From Antarctobacter aquimaris (GTDB lineage Bacteria; Pseudomonadota; Alphaproteobacteria; Rhodobacterales; Rhodobacteraceae): 64,000 nt of DNA. Position 1 is the first letter of the stretch; the number at the start of each line of letters is the position of its first letter. Location of the stretch: the NCBI RefSeq assembly GCF_900184945.1, contig NZ_FXYF01000021.1:1-64000 (forward strand). Reading direction: 5' to 3'. The translations under genes and the position numbers were made by a program. The notes under the pieces were generated by a model. That model did not search any database. It was not told the origin of the DNA and worked only from the letters and a program-made list of their open reading frames with translations. This document shows, in pieces, positions 1-9,281 of this stretch.

Positions 1-1444
1 ACAGCCGCAGTTCGGAATTGCCGGAGGGGGCAAATGCCGCCGTGCCGCGGAACTCGAAGACACCCGGCGACAGCCCCGCCACCACGATGATGTCCACGCC
101 CTGTTCAAAGTCGAGGATCTGGTCGCGGTTGGCCCCGACCACGGTTTCCGACAGCGCGCGGAACACGAAACTGTCCGCGCCCGCGCCGCCGGTCAGCAGG
201 TCAAAGCCTTCTCCGCCCGCCAGCGCATCGTCGCCGTTGCCGCCGCGCAGGATGTCGTTGCCGCCTTCGCCCTCCAGGTTATCCTCGCCGTCCTGCCCGT
301 TCAGGGTGTCGTTGCCGATGCCACCGAACATCACGTCCGCCCCGGCGCCGCCGGTCATGCCGTCGTTGCCGTCATCGCCCAGCATCGTGTCGTCGCCGTC
401 CTGGCCGTTCATCGTGTCGTTCTCGGTGCCACCCAGCATCGAGTCGTTGCCGCCGCCGCCCAGCATGAAGTCGTTGCCGGCACCGCCGGTCAGCTCGTCG
501 TCGCCGCCGCGGCCAAGGACGGTGTCGTCGTCGTTGCCGCCGTCCAGGAGGTCGGCCACCTCGCCACCGATCAGGGTGTCATTGCCCGACCCGCCCGACA
601 CGGTGCCCGAGACGATCCCGTTGCCGAGGCCGCGATAGATGTCCGCGCCGCCGCGCAGCAGGATGTCGCCAAAGATCGCTCCGGAATTCTGCAGAACGCC
701 GCCGATGGTGTCCGACAGGACAACCGACCCGTTGAGCGTGCCGGAATTGACGATCACCTCGCTTGTCAGCGCCGTGGACCCGATCGAATAGAGCGGGGCG
801 GTGATGGTGCCGGAATTGCGAAAGACAACGTCGTCGGTATCCGAGCCGAAAGCTATGGCCGCGATCTGCTCATGGTTGGCGCCGGTGAACAGGGTGCTGG
901 CGCCGACGATGGTGCCCGTGTTGGAGGCGCGCACCACGTCGACGTTGTAGAAATAGACCGACGTATAGAAAGCGGTGGTGCTGCTGGAGGTGATGAGACC
1001 GCTGTTTTCAAAGGTGACAAGGCCGGCCTTGAAGAGAAAGACCGTGCCATAGGGTCCCATGCTCGTGATCTCGCCGGCGTTCACGAATTTGGTCTTTGCG
1101 GCCGAAAAATCGCTCAGGAGATCCGAACCGATATAGAAGGTGTAAAAGGCCCGACCTGTCGCACGGCCGGTTTCGCCATTGTAGATGTCATACGTATAAG
1201 TCGAGGGGGCATCGAGTATCGCGACAGCGCCCGAAGAACCGGCGATCAGACCGTAATTGACGATCGAAAGCTGAGACAGGTTGTTGGTCGCGCCATTGGT
1301 CCGGACGCCGTAGCCGACGGTCGAGACGATGCTGATGCCGTCGTCGATCATCAGCAAATCACCACTCGAAATGGCGGGCGTGGTGGTCGTGGTGATGCGG
1401 TCGCCGGCGCCGATGCTGCTGGTCGTGGGGAAGACGATTGCCAT
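1..1444 (-). CDS. RTX-type calcium-binding repeat protein, C-terminus cut by window edge
   Basis: The frame is open from an ATG at 1444 to the left edge, so the end of the protein lies outside. The N-terminal ~280 residues are rich in Ser/Thr/Gly/Asn with repeated NSG(T/L)I-like segments, as in beta-helical adhesin-like proteins. From about residue 285 there are glycine-aspartate nonapeptides of the GGxGxDxxx type (GGSGNDTLIGG, GGAGNDFMLGG, GQDGDDTMLGD, GGIGNDTLNGQ), which bind Ca2+ in RTX proteins exported by type I secretion. After them comes DSFVFRALSE and an I-x-DF-x-x-G-x-D pattern typical of serralysin-like RTX C-termini. No protease or lipase motif is visible in the part seen, and there is no Sec signal, which fits type I export. 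A GAGGACAG ribosome site precedes the start. The enzyme activity, if any, is unknown. Confidence 0.85.
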   Translation of the reverse strand, partial: MAIVFPTTSSIGAGDRITTTTTPAISSGDLLMIDDGISIVSTVGYGVRTNGATNNLSQLSIVNYGLIAGSSGAVAILDAPSTYTYDIYNGETGRATGRAFYTFYIGSDLLSDFSAAKTKFVNAGEITSMGPYGTVFLFKAGLVTFENSGLITSSSTTAFYTSVYFYNVDVVRASNTGTIVGASTLFTGANHEQIAAIAFGSDTDDVVFRNSGTITAPLYSIGSTALTSEVIVNSGTLNGSVVLSDTIGGVLQNSGAIFGDILLRGGADIYRGLGNGIVSGTVSGGSGNDTLIGGEVADLLDGGNDDDTVLGRGGDDELTGGAGNDFMLGGGGNDSMLGGTENDTMNGQDGDDTMLGDDGNDGMTGGAGADVMFGGIGNDTLNGQDGEDNLEGEGGNDILRGGNGDDALAGGEGFDLLTGGAGADSFVFRALSETVVGANRDQILDFEQGVDIIVVAGLSPGVFEFRGTAAFAPSGNSELRL

Positions 1445-1529
1445 GCTGACTGTCCTCTGGCTCGAAATCCGTTCCCGAATGACCGGACGATGCGGGGCAT
1501 TTCCGGAACGTCACCTCAGCATCGGCACA

Positions 1530-1578
1530 GGCGGTTTCGTGACGCAATACGTTTCTTGTGTCGCGTGACGAAGCCGCC
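1530..1578. repeat. Imperfect 16-bp inverted repeat upstream of the RTX gene
   Basis: Arms GGCGGTTTCGTGACGC (1530-1545) and GCGTGACGAAGCCGCC (1563-1578) pair at 14 of 16 positions around a 17-nt spacer. It lies 86-134 bp upstream of the RTX start, so it could be an operator or a leader hairpin. Its role is unknown. Confidence 0.5.
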
Positions 1579-1771
1579 GGTCCGCAACGCCGGGTCCGCC
1601 GTCGGGCCTGCGTTTTTCGCGCGTGATCTCCGGCGTCGATCGTCCGGTTCGGGGCGGGTGTCCGGGGGCTGGTTTCCACGGCCGTGACGGTCGGCGAGTC
1701 GCCCGGAGATAGCGGTACGGGGCGTCGCCGCCGTCCGGGGCAGACAGGGGGGTCTGCAACCCGTCAAAGGA

Positions 1772-1797
1772 AAACGCCCCCGCGAAGGGGGGCGTTT
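1772..1797 (-). terminator. Intrinsic terminator of ilvC
   Basis: Read on the minus strand, a GAAACGCCCCC/GGGGGCGTTTTC stem with a short loop is followed by a T-rich stretch (TTTTCCTTT). It begins about 40 bp beyond the ilvC stop. Confidence 0.8.
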
Positions 1798-1837
1798 CCG
1801 GACGTCTCGCATGGGGCCATGTGCCCGATGGGCGACC

Positions 1838-2944
<1,107 letters not shown>

Positions 2945-2996
2945 TCACAGAGAAGAAGCTGAAGTATTCGCGAGTGTGGGGAAACGCGGTGAAATC

Positions 2997-3452
2997 ATGC
3001 TCGACGACACGGACCGGCGCATCCTGCGCCACATGATGGCAGAGCCCGGGATGGCGGGCGGCGCGCTGGCCGAAAGGGCCGGGGTGACGGCCTCGACCCT
3101 GGCGCGGCGGCTGGAGCGGCTGCGCGACCGCGGCGTGCTGACCGGCGTGCGCGGGGTGATCGACTGGCGCGCGCTGGGCTACGAGGTGGAGGTGTCGCTG
3201 CGGGTGACGCTGGACAAGACGCAGAGCCGCGCCTTCGACGAGTTCATCGCCGCCGCGCGCGAGGTGCCGGAGGTGCTGGAGATCCAGACCTTCCTCGGCC
3301 AGGTGGACGTGCGCCTGTCGGTGATCGCGCGCGACATGGCGCACTACCAGCAGCTCTACCGCGAACGCCTGCTGACCCTGCCGCACATCGCCGACATCGA
3401 GGCGCTGATGCATGTCGCCCGGGTCAAGGAACAGGAGGCGCTGCCGCTGTGA
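2997..3452 (+). CDS. Lrp/AsnC-family transcriptional regulator, first of a tandem pair
   Basis: This is a 151-residue protein with an N-terminal winged helix-turn-helix (LDDTDRRILRHMM, then LAERAGVTASTLARRLERL at about 20-45) and a C-terminal RAM/ligand-binding ferredoxin-like domain. The AsnC-type start MLDD at 2997 was chosen over an upstream frame extension that runs into the ilvC promoter region and resembles no family. Its stop overlaps the GTG start of the next regulator by 4 bases, so the two are translationally coupled. Position next to ilvC suggests amino-acid responsive control. The effector is not known. Confidence 0.92.
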   Translation: MLDDTDRRILRHMMAEPGMAGGALAERAGVTASTLARRLERLRDRGVLTGVRGVIDWRALGYEVEVSLRVTLDKTQSRAFDEFIAAAREVPEVLEIQTFLGQVDVRLSVIARDMAHYQQLYRERLLTLPHIADIEALMHVARVKEQEALPL

Positions 3453-3907
3453 TCGCGCTGGACGAGATCGACCGCGCGCTGGTGCGGGCGCTGGCGGAGG
3501 ATGCCACCGCCTCGGCGGGCGCGCTGGGGCGGCAGCTGGGCCTGTCGCAGCCGGCCAGTTGGCGGCGCATCCGGCGGCTGCGCGAGGCCGGGGTGTTCCG
3601 GGGCGCGCGGCTGGACGTGGACGCCCCGGCGCTGGGCTTTGGCGTGACCGTCTTCCTGGGGGTCAAGCTGGCCACCAAGGGGCGCGTCAGCCTGGAGGAT
3701 TTCGAACGCGCGGTCTGCGCCATCCCCGAGGTGCAGACCGTCGAGCACGTGCTGGGCATGTACGATTATCGCCTGCGGGTGGTGGCGCGCGACATCGCCG
3801 ATTTCGAACGCGTGTTGCGGCGGCGCATCATGACGCTGCCCGGGGTCGGCAACCTGGAGGCCAATGTCCTGCTCAGCGAGGAGCGGCGGCCGGGGCCGCT
3901 GGGATAG
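3449..3907 (+). CDS. Lrp/AsnC-family transcriptional regulator, second of a tandem pair
   Basis: This 152-residue protein has the same architecture as its upstream neighbour (LDEIDRALVRALAEDATASAG..., HTH LGRQLGLSQPASWRRIRRL, then the RAM domain), but the two are clearly divergent in sequence. It starts with GTG inside the stop of the first gene. Lrp proteins act as dimers or octamers, so the coupled pair may form hetero-oligomers (inference). The next gene is 237 bp downstream, so the operon appears to end here. Confidence 0.92.
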   Translation: MIALDEIDRALVRALAEDATASAGALGRQLGLSQPASWRRIRRLREAGVFRGARLDVDAPALGFGVTVFLGVKLATKGRVSLEDFERAVCAIPEVQTVEHVLGMYDYRLRVVARDIADFERVLRRRIMTLPGVGNLEANVLLSEERRPGPLG

Positions 3908-4144
3908 TCCTGGCGAGCAGGTGTTTGCGGTAACGCCTTGGGAGGGTGGCAGGAAAGCCGATCGAGCGGCAGCATTCCCTTGCGTCAAATTCATCGTGAC
4001 TCCAGCGGCTTGGGCGGTTCCCTCATGGCGGCTATGCGGTTTTGTGCGTGGTGGAGCGACGCTCTGCCTCTTACTTGGTCAGTGTGAGAACAGAGGGGCG
4101 CGATCCGTGCCCCAAAGGAAACGAACACTGCCATGAGGACCATC

Positions 4145-4486
4145 ATGAAAACGATCCTAGCCGCTGCCCTGCTGGCCGCGACCTCTGGCGCCGCCCTTGC
4201 CGACGACGTCACTCTTTCCGCGCCCCTGACCGGGGCCACCCTGCACGAGGGCCCGGTCGACATGAGCGTCTACTGGACCGACAAGGCCGAAGTCTACGAG
4301 GTCGTCGCGACCTATCTAACCGGCCTCCGAGGCGAGGAACCCGCCCGTCTCGTCCTGCTGATGCAGGACGGCGACCGCGCGACCCTCGGATTGCCGGGCG
4401 CGCCGGGCTATCACTTCACCTTCCAGCGCAGCGGCGACCAGGTCATGGTCTCCACCCATGCCTACGGCGCACCGCTGACCAACTGA
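4145..4486 (+). CDS. Small exported protein of unknown function
   Basis: This is a 113-residue precursor with a clean Sec signal peptide (MKTILAAALLAATSGAALA, cleavage before DDVT). The mature part is a short, acidic, beta-rich domain that resembles no family I know. ATG 4145 was preferred over 4133 because GAGGA lies 5 nt before it and the signal peptide then starts with MK. It is monocistronic, with a strong terminator just downstream. It is probably periplasmic. Confidence 0.7.
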   Translation: MKTILAAALLAATSGAALADDVTLSAPLTGATLHEGPVDMSVYWTDKAEVYEVVATYLTGLRGEEPARLVLLMQDGDRATLGLPGAPGYHFTFQRSGDQVMVSTHAYGAPLTN

Positions 4487-4510
4487 CCGCAGGTCGACGC
4501 CACATCCGAC

Positions 4511-4542
4511 ACGGCGGCGCGCCCCTTGCGCCGCCGTTTTTC
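4511..4542 (+). terminator. Intrinsic terminator after the small exported protein
   Basis: The stem ACGGCGGCGC/GCGCCGCCGT with a CCCTT-type loop is followed by TTTTTC, 25 bp after the stop at 4486. Confidence 0.8.
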
Positions 4543-4617
4543 ATGACCGCGGCCTTGGTTGGCCTTTTCCCGAAGCCCGTCCCGCGCTAGAGCAGGGGGC
4601 AAACACTGGAGGATCCC

Positions 4618-5745
4618 ATGGCAGCGCTTCTCGACACGATCGACCCGAACGGGATGGAAGAGTTTTCCGTCGTCTTCACCGACCGCTCCCTCAACCACAT
4701 GAGCGCGCAGTTCCAGCAGGTGATGCGCGATATCTCGGGGATGCTGAAACAGGTCTACAACGCCGACGGCGTGGCACTGGTGCCCGGCGGCGGCACCTAC
4801 GGCATGGAGGCGGTGGCGCGCCAGTTCGGCCGCGGCGCCGACCTGCTGGTGGTGCGCAACGGCTGGTTCTCCTACCGCTGGTCGCAGATCTTCGAGGCGG
4901 GCGGATTTGCCGGCGAAACCACGGTGATGAAGGCGCGCCGCACCGGCAACGCGGTCGACGCCCCCTTTGCCCCCGCGCCGATCGACGAGGTCGAGGCCAA
5001 GATCGCCGAGGTCAAGCCCGACGTGGTCTTTGCCCCGCACGTGGAAACCTCCGCCGGGGTGATCCTGCCCGACGACTACCTGACCCGACTGGCGAAGGCC
5101 GCGCATGACGCGGGCGCGCTGATGGTGCTGGACTGTATCGCAAGCGGTTGCGTCTGGGTCGACATGAAGGCCACCGGCGTCGACGTGCTGATCTCGGCGC
5201 CGCAAAAGGGCTGGTCCTCAACCCCCTGTGCCGGTCTCGTGATGATGTCGGACCGCGCGCTGAAGCGGCTGGACGAGACGACCTCGGACAGTTTCGCCGT
5301 CGACCTGAAGAAATGGTATCAGATCATGATGGCCTATGAAAACGGCGGCCATGCCTACCACGCGACGATGCCGACGGACGGGCTGCGCGCCTTCCGCGAC
5401 ACCATGCTGGAAACCCGCGACTACGGCTTTGACAGGCTCAAGGACGCGCAATGGGCGCTGGGCAACGCGGTGCGCGCCATGTTCGCGGAAAAGGGCGTGA
5501 AATCCGTGGCTGCCGAAGGATACGGCGCGCCGGGCGTGGTGGTCTGCTACACGACCGATCCGCACATCAAGACCGGCAGGGCCTTTGCCGCGCACGGCAT
5601 GCAGATCGCAGCCGGCGTGCCGCTGCAATGCGACGAGCCGCCGGAGTTCTCGACCTTCCGCATCGGCCTGTTCGGCCTCGACAAACTCTATGACGTCGAG
5701 GGCACGGTGGCGCGCCTGCGCAAGGTGGTCGACGAGGTTCTTTGA
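4618..5745 (+). CDS. Class V PLP-dependent aminotransferase (alanine/serine-glyoxylate type)
   Basis: This 375-residue cytosolic enzyme belongs to the class V (fold type I) aminotransferases. The PLP-binding lysine is in SAPQKGWSS, and the Asp that contacts the pyridine nitrogen is in LMVLDCIAS. The GGGTYGMEA segment near residue 60 matches the phosphate-binding region of alanine-glyoxylate, serine-glyoxylate and related enzymes. The amino donor cannot be decided by eye. A GGAGG ribosome site precedes the start. It is monocistronic and convergent to the UbiH-like gene. A class V fold also covers serine-pyruvate and 2-aminoethylphosphonate transaminases, which remain alternatives. Confidence 0.85.
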   Translation: MAALLDTIDPNGMEEFSVVFTDRSLNHMSAQFQQVMRDISGMLKQVYNADGVALVPGGGTYGMEAVARQFGRGADLLVVRNGWFSYRWSQIFEAGGFAGETTVMKARRTGNAVDAPFAPAPIDEVEAKIAEVKPDVVFAPHVETSAGVILPDDYLTRLAKAAHDAGALMVLDCIASGCVWVDMKATGVDVLISAPQKGWSSTPCAGLVMMSDRALKRLDETTSDSFAVDLKKWYQIMMAYENGGHAYHATMPTDGLRAFRDTMLETRDYGFDRLKDAQWALGNAVRAMFAEKGVKSVAAEGYGAPGVVVCYTTDPHIKTGRAFAAHGMQIAAGVPLQCDEPPEFSTFRIGLFGLDKLYDVEGTVARLRKVVDEVL

Positions 5746-5756
5746 GGCAACCGGGG

Positions 5757-5825
5757 CAGGGGGCGCTGCCCCCTCTGCGCGTTCCGCGCATTCACCCCCG
5801 AGGTATTTTCGAAACCAAAGAAACC
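5757..5825 (+). repeat. Dispersed intergenic hairpin repeat, copy 1
   Basis: A GGGGGC-x3-GCCCCC hairpin is followed by TCTGCGCG, then CACCCCCGAGGTATTTT and a purine-rich AAACCAAAGAAACC end. It starts 11 bp after the aminotransferase stop. Related copies occur at 5971, 9104, 9187 and 13145. Confidence 0.75.
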
Positions 5826-5864
5826 ATGGTGCGCGGGCCGGGCGCGCATCCTTGAAAAAGATGA

Positions 5865-5889
5865 CCCCCTGCCGGTGTGCGACAGGGGG
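5865..5889 (+). terminator. Possible terminator hairpin between convergent genes
   Basis: CCCCCTG and CAGGGGG form a stem with an 11-nt loop, followed by CTTCTTC. It lies between the two facing copies of the dispersed repeat. Confidence 0.45.
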
Positions 5890-5970
5890 CTTCTTCGGTT
5901 TGCGGTCATCGGCTCCTCAGCCTGTACCGCCTCGTCAGGCTGCGGCAAGAAGGTTAGCGAATCGTTACCA

Positions 5971-6034
5971 CTTCTTTGGTTTTCCAAATACCCTCGGGGG
6001 AGTCGACCGCAGGGAGACGGGGGCAGCGCCCCCA
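5971..6034 (-). repeat. Dispersed intergenic hairpin repeat, copy 2 (inverted)
   Basis: On the minus strand it reads as a GGGGGC-x3-GCCCCC hairpin, then a GTCGACTCCCCCGAGG segment, then GTATTTGGAAAACCAAAG. It begins just beyond the stop of the UbiH-like gene (6041), so each of the two convergent genes ends in its own copy. Confidence 0.75.
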
Positions 6035-6040
6035 TCGGCC

Positions 6041-7234
6041 CTATCCGCTGGCGCCCAGTCCCAGCCGCATCAGCGTGGTCCGCACCGGCTTCAGGCTGTA
6101 GAGCGCATCCAGCCCCTTGGCGCGGATGTCGCGCAACGGTTCGGACGAGATCTGAGAAATGCGGTTCAGCGCGGTGATCCCGGCCACCCGTGTTCGGATA
6201 TCCGCGATCCGCGCCTTGTGATAGGCGTCCAGCATCTGCACATCGCCCAGCCCCTCGGGCCGCGCCAAGGCGAGGTCGCGCAGGCAGGCGATGTCCTTCA
6301 GGCTCATGTTCAGACCCTGCGCCCCGATCGGCGGCACCACGTGCGCCGCCTCGGCCACCAGCGCAAGCCGCTGACCCGACAGCCGCTCGGCCTCCTGCGC
6401 GATGATCGGCCAGATCGTCCGGCGCGAGGCGAGGGTGAGCGGGCCGAACAGATGGCAGGACCGCTCTGACATCTCGGCTTCGAAGGTCGCCGGGTCGAGC
6501 GCGAACAAGCGTTCCGCCTTGGTGCCGTCCTCCATCCAGACCACAGCGGTACAGGGGCGGCCCTCGTAATCTGGCAGCGGCACCAGCGTGAAGGGACCGC
6601 CGGTGCGGTGGATCTCGGTCGAGACATTGCCATGCGGGATCGGATGCGTGACGGCGAAGGCCAGCGCCTTCTGGCCAAAGCGCGTGGTCTTCACGCCGAT
6701 GCCCGCCGCCGCGCGCATGGGCGAGCCGCGCCCGTCTGCCGCCACGACAAGGCGGCAGCGCACGCGGGTGGTGTCGGACAGCGACACGCGCGCCTCGCCG
6801 TCGCGTGTGAACAGGCCGGTGGCAGCGATGCCGGGGCGAAAATCCGCCTTGGCCAGGTCGGTCAGGCGCGCCGCCATCTCGCGCCGCAAGAGCCAGTTGG
6901 GCAGGTTCCAGCCAAACGGCTTGTCCGAGATGTCGGCGGCGTCGAAATCCCTGGTCACGCGCGGCTCCGGCACCGGCCCCCCCGCATCGACGATCCGCAT
7001 GATCTGCAGCGGCGTCGCATGGCCGGCGAGGCGCGGCCACAGCCCGATCTCGTCCAGGAAGGCCTGCGCAGGCTGCAGGAAGGCGGTGGTGCGCAGGTCC
7101 GCGCCGTCCGCCTCGCGCTCGGTCACCGGCGGGGCCGGATCGACGCAGAGCGTGCTGAACCCGGCGGCGGCAAAGGCCGCCGTGGCGCTGAGGCCCGCAA
7201 TGCCGCCCCCCGATACGACGATATCGTAGTCCAT
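6041..7234 (-). CDS. UbiH/UbiF-family FAD-dependent hydroxylase
   Basis: This 397-residue flavoprotein monooxygenase has the dinucleotide motif VSGGGIAGLS at residues 7-16, the DG motif VAADGRGSPMR near residue 160, and the second FAD motif (normally GD.AH..P..GQG.N) as EAAHVVPPIGAQGLN near residue 310. Family members hydroxylate the aromatic ring during ubiquinone synthesis at the inner membrane. Which position is hydroxylated (UbiH, UbiF or the alphaproteobacterial UbiL/M type) cannot be fixed by eye. AAAGGAG precedes the start. The small membrane protein gene upstream may be co-transcribed. Confidence 0.88.
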   Translation of the reverse strand: MDYDIVVSGGGIAGLSATAAFAAAGFSTLCVDPAPPVTEREADGADLRTTAFLQPAQAFLDEIGLWPRLAGHATPLQIMRIVDAGGPVPEPRVTRDFDAADISDKPFGWNLPNWLLRREMAARLTDLAKADFRPGIAATGLFTRDGEARVSLSDTTRVRCRLVVAADGRGSPMRAAAGIGVKTTRFGQKALAFAVTHPIPHGNVSTEIHRTGGPFTLVPLPDYEGRPCTAVVWMEDGTKAERLFALDPATFEAEMSERSCHLFGPLTLASRRTIWPIIAQEAERLSGQRLALVAEAAHVVPPIGAQGLNMSLKDIACLRDLALARPEGLGDVQMLDAYHKARIADIRTRVAGITALNRISQISSEPLRDIRAKGLDALYSLKPVRTTLMRLGLGASG

Positions 7235-7347
7235 GTGGTCGACTCCTTTGCACCGATCCTAGGGCCGAGCCGGGCAAGTGGAAGGGGTCTGTGACGCAAT
7301 CCGGCGCAGAGCGGCGATCCGGCGCACCGGCAACGCGCCCCCCAAGG

Positions 7348-7554
7348 TCACTTGCCCACGGTGATCATCAGCAGCACCACGAACACCACCGGCACCAGCG
7401 CAAGCGCGGTCATCGCCAGGCCGGGCAGCCCGAACATTCCGGTCATGGTCGCGCCGAAGGCGACGATCAACGCCGCCCCCAGGTAGGCGATCCGCTCGCC
7501 CGAAAGGGGGCTGGGCACAACCCCGGCGGGGCCGGTGGCGTCGGCGATGGACAT
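7348..7554 (-). CDS. Small two-helix membrane protein
   Basis: This 68-residue protein has two hydrophobic helices (about 22-42 and 46-66) joined by a short Gly-rich turn and a short polar N-terminus. A strong AGGAG ribosome site sits 7 nt before the ATG. It lies 113 bp upstream of the UbiH-like gene in the same direction. I recognise no family. Confidence 0.65.
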   Translation of the reverse strand: MSIADATGPAGVVPSPLSGERIAYLGAALIVAFGATMTGMFGLPGLAMTALALVPVVFVVLLMITVGK

Positions 7555-7666
7555 GGCTCTGACTCCTGCATGCGTGTGTTACAGGACAGAGATAGGGAGG
7601 CCTGCACGCGGTCACAGGCGCATAATGTCGCATTTCGGATGTATATTTGCCTGGTGACGGCCGGCG

Positions 7667-8323
7667 TCAGCGCAGCAGCCGCAGGAATCCGGGCAGGTCG
7701 TCCGTATGGTGGTGGATATGGCGCGCCGGTGCGGCGTCGGGCGCGACATGCACCGTGCGCATGCCCATGGCATGGGGCGCGGCCAGGTTGCGCGGGTCGT
7801 CCTCGAACATCGCCGCGGCGGCCGGGTCGATGCCGTCGCGGGCAAAGACCCGTTCAAAGGCCTCGGCGCGCGGTTTGGGCGCATAGGCGGCGTGTTCCAC
7901 GCCGTAGATCGCGTCAAAGGCCGCCTCCAGCCCGCGCGCCTTGAGCACCTGCGCCGCGTAGGGCGCGCTGCCGTTGGTATAGACGATCTTGCGCCCCGGC
8001 AGGGTCTCGATCAGTTCGGCCAGGTGCGGATCGGGGGTGAGCGCGTCGAACGAGATGTCGTGCACGTCGTGCAGATAGTCCTGCGGGTCGATCTCGTGGT
8101 GCTCCATCAGCCCGGCCAGGGTGGTGCCGTAGCGCGCCCAGTAGGCCTTGCGCAGGTGTTCGGCCTCGGCGTGGTCCACGCCGGCGGTGCGCATGACATA
8201 GGCGGTCATCTTCACCTCGATCTGGTCGAAGAGGCGGACCGCGGGCGAATACAGCGTGTTGTCCAGGTCAAAGACCCAGGCGCGCACGTGGGCGAAGGCA
8301 GCCGAGAACCGATCGTCTTTCAT
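7667..8323 (-). CDS. HAD-family pyrimidine 5'-nucleotidase
   Basis: This 218-residue cytosolic HAD hydrolase has the nucleophile motif FDLDNTLY (Asp19, acid/base Asp21), motif II YTNGSA, the conserved Lys in the PKP segment, and motif III FEDDPRNL. The DNTLYSP start and an all-helical cap matching the SDT1/PHM8 subfamily point to dephosphorylation of pyrimidine nucleotides (family inference). ATG 8323 was chosen because it directly precedes the HAD core; the 12-residue upstream extension has no family character. It is transcribed divergently from the GntR gene at 8428. Confidence 0.85.
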   Translation of the reverse strand: MKDDRFSAAFAHVRAWVFDLDNTLYSPAVRLFDQIEVKMTAYVMRTAGVDHAEAEHLRKAYWARYGTTLAGLMEHHEIDPQDYLHDVHDISFDALTPDPHLAELIETLPGRKIVYTNGSAPYAAQVLKARGLEAAFDAIYGVEHAAYAPKPRAEAFERVFARDGIDPAAAAMFEDDPRNLAAPHAMGMRTVHVAPDAAPARHIHHHTDDLPGFLRLLR

Positions 8324-8427
8324 GCCATCCAATCTAGGACGGCACGAGGCGCTCGGCAATCGGCGCGGGTTGATCCTGTCACGCCGGTAGGGCTAACGTT
8401 GCGCGGTGGACGCAAGGAGAGGCGCGC

Positions 8428-9078
8428 ATGGCTCAGGTCAAACCGGTTCAGAAAGATGCCTACACGATGATCCTCGATGCGATCGACCAGGGCATCTACC
8501 GGCCGGGGGATCGCCTGGTGGAAAGCGAACTGGCCGAACGCTTCGGCGTGTCGCGCACGCCGATCCGCGAGGCGCTGCAACGGCTCGAGACGCAGTCGCT
8601 GCTGTCGCGCGACGGGCGGTCGCTGATCGTCGCCTCGCTGGACCACAACCAGATGGCCGAGCTCTACGCCGTGCGGTCGGAACTGGAGGGGCTGGCGGCG
8701 CGGCTGGCCGCGCGGCACGCGACCGAGGAAGAGGTCAAGGTGCTCTACGACATGATCGAGGAAGACCGCGCCCTGCTGGACGACCCGCCCGCCATGGCGC
8801 GGGCCAACCGGCGGTTCCACCGGATGATCCACCTGGCGTCGCACAACCGCTACCTGGTGCAGCAGCTGGATCTGGTCTATCGCTCGATGGCGCTGATGGC
8901 GACGACCTCGCTGGCTGCGCAGGGCCGCGGCGAGGTGGCGCTGGCCGAACACAAGGCGATCGTCGACGCGATCTCGCGACGCGACGAGGATGCGGCCTAC
9001 CAGGCGTTGCGCGACCATATCTCGGTGGCCTTCATCACGCGGCTCAAGCAGGACAACGCCGAGCACATGTCGGTCTGA
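8428..9078 (+). CDS. GntR-family regulator with FCD domain
   Basis: This 216-residue DNA-binding protein has an N-terminal winged HTH (GDRLVESELAERFGVSRTPIREALQRLE, residues about 29-56) and an all-helical FCD effector domain with the metal-binding His pattern (RANRRFHRMIHLAS, then EHKAIVDAI, then ALRDHISVA). AAGGAGAGG precedes the start. Its target is not obvious. It diverges from the HAD nucleotidase and converges on the glycosyltransferase fusion. Confidence 0.9.
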   Translation: MAQVKPVQKDAYTMILDAIDQGIYRPGDRLVESELAERFGVSRTPIREALQRLETQSLLSRDGRSLIVASLDHNQMAELYAVRSELEGLAARLAARHATEEEVKVLYDMIEEDRALLDDPPAMARANRRFHRMIHLASHNRYLVQQLDLVYRSMALMATTSLAAQGRGEVALAEHKAIVDAISRRDEDAAYQALRDHISVAFITRLKQDNAEHMSV

Positions 9079-9103
9079 CTCACGTCGGTATCAGCGGGCA
9101 GGC

Positions 9104-9170
9104 CGGGGGCGCCGCCCCCTCTGCCCCTGCGGGGCATTCACCCCCGCGGTATTTTCGGCCAGAAGAAACC
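9104..9170 (+). repeat. Dispersed intergenic hairpin repeat, copy 3
   Basis: A GGGGGC-GCC-GCCCCC hairpin is followed by a small GCCCCTGCGGGGC hairpin, then CACCCCCGCGGTATTTT and GGCCAGAAGAAACC. It lies 26 bp after the GntR stop. Confidence 0.75.
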
Positions 9171-9186
9171 CTCAGCGCGCCCCCTG

Positions 9187-9251
9187 CTTCTTTGGTTTTC
9201 CAAATACCCTCGGGGGAGTCGACCGAAGGGAGACGGGGGCAGAGCCCCCTT
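9187..9251 (-). repeat. Dispersed intergenic hairpin repeat, copy 4 (inverted)
   Basis: On the minus strand it is nearly identical to copy 2: a GGGGGC-TCT-GCCCCC hairpin, then GTCGACTCCCCCGAGG and GTATTTGGAAAACCAAAG. It follows the stop of the glycosyltransferase fusion and faces copy 3. Confidence 0.75.
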
Positions 9252-9281
9252 CAACATCAGGTCTGGCAAGGCGGTGACGAG

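Larger units (their letters stand above)
1445..1837. other. Intergenic region upstream of the RTX gene and downstream of ilvC
   Basis: This stretch has no convincing gene; short frames on both strands are Arg/Pro-rich and lack ribosome sites. It holds the leader of the RTX gene with a large inverted repeat at 1530-1578, and the ilvC terminator at 1772-1797. Confidence 0.6.

Noticed and set aside
18-638. Plus-strand Ser/Pro-rich frame at the left edge
   Set aside because: It is antisense to the RTX nonapeptide repeats, which fully explain its composition.
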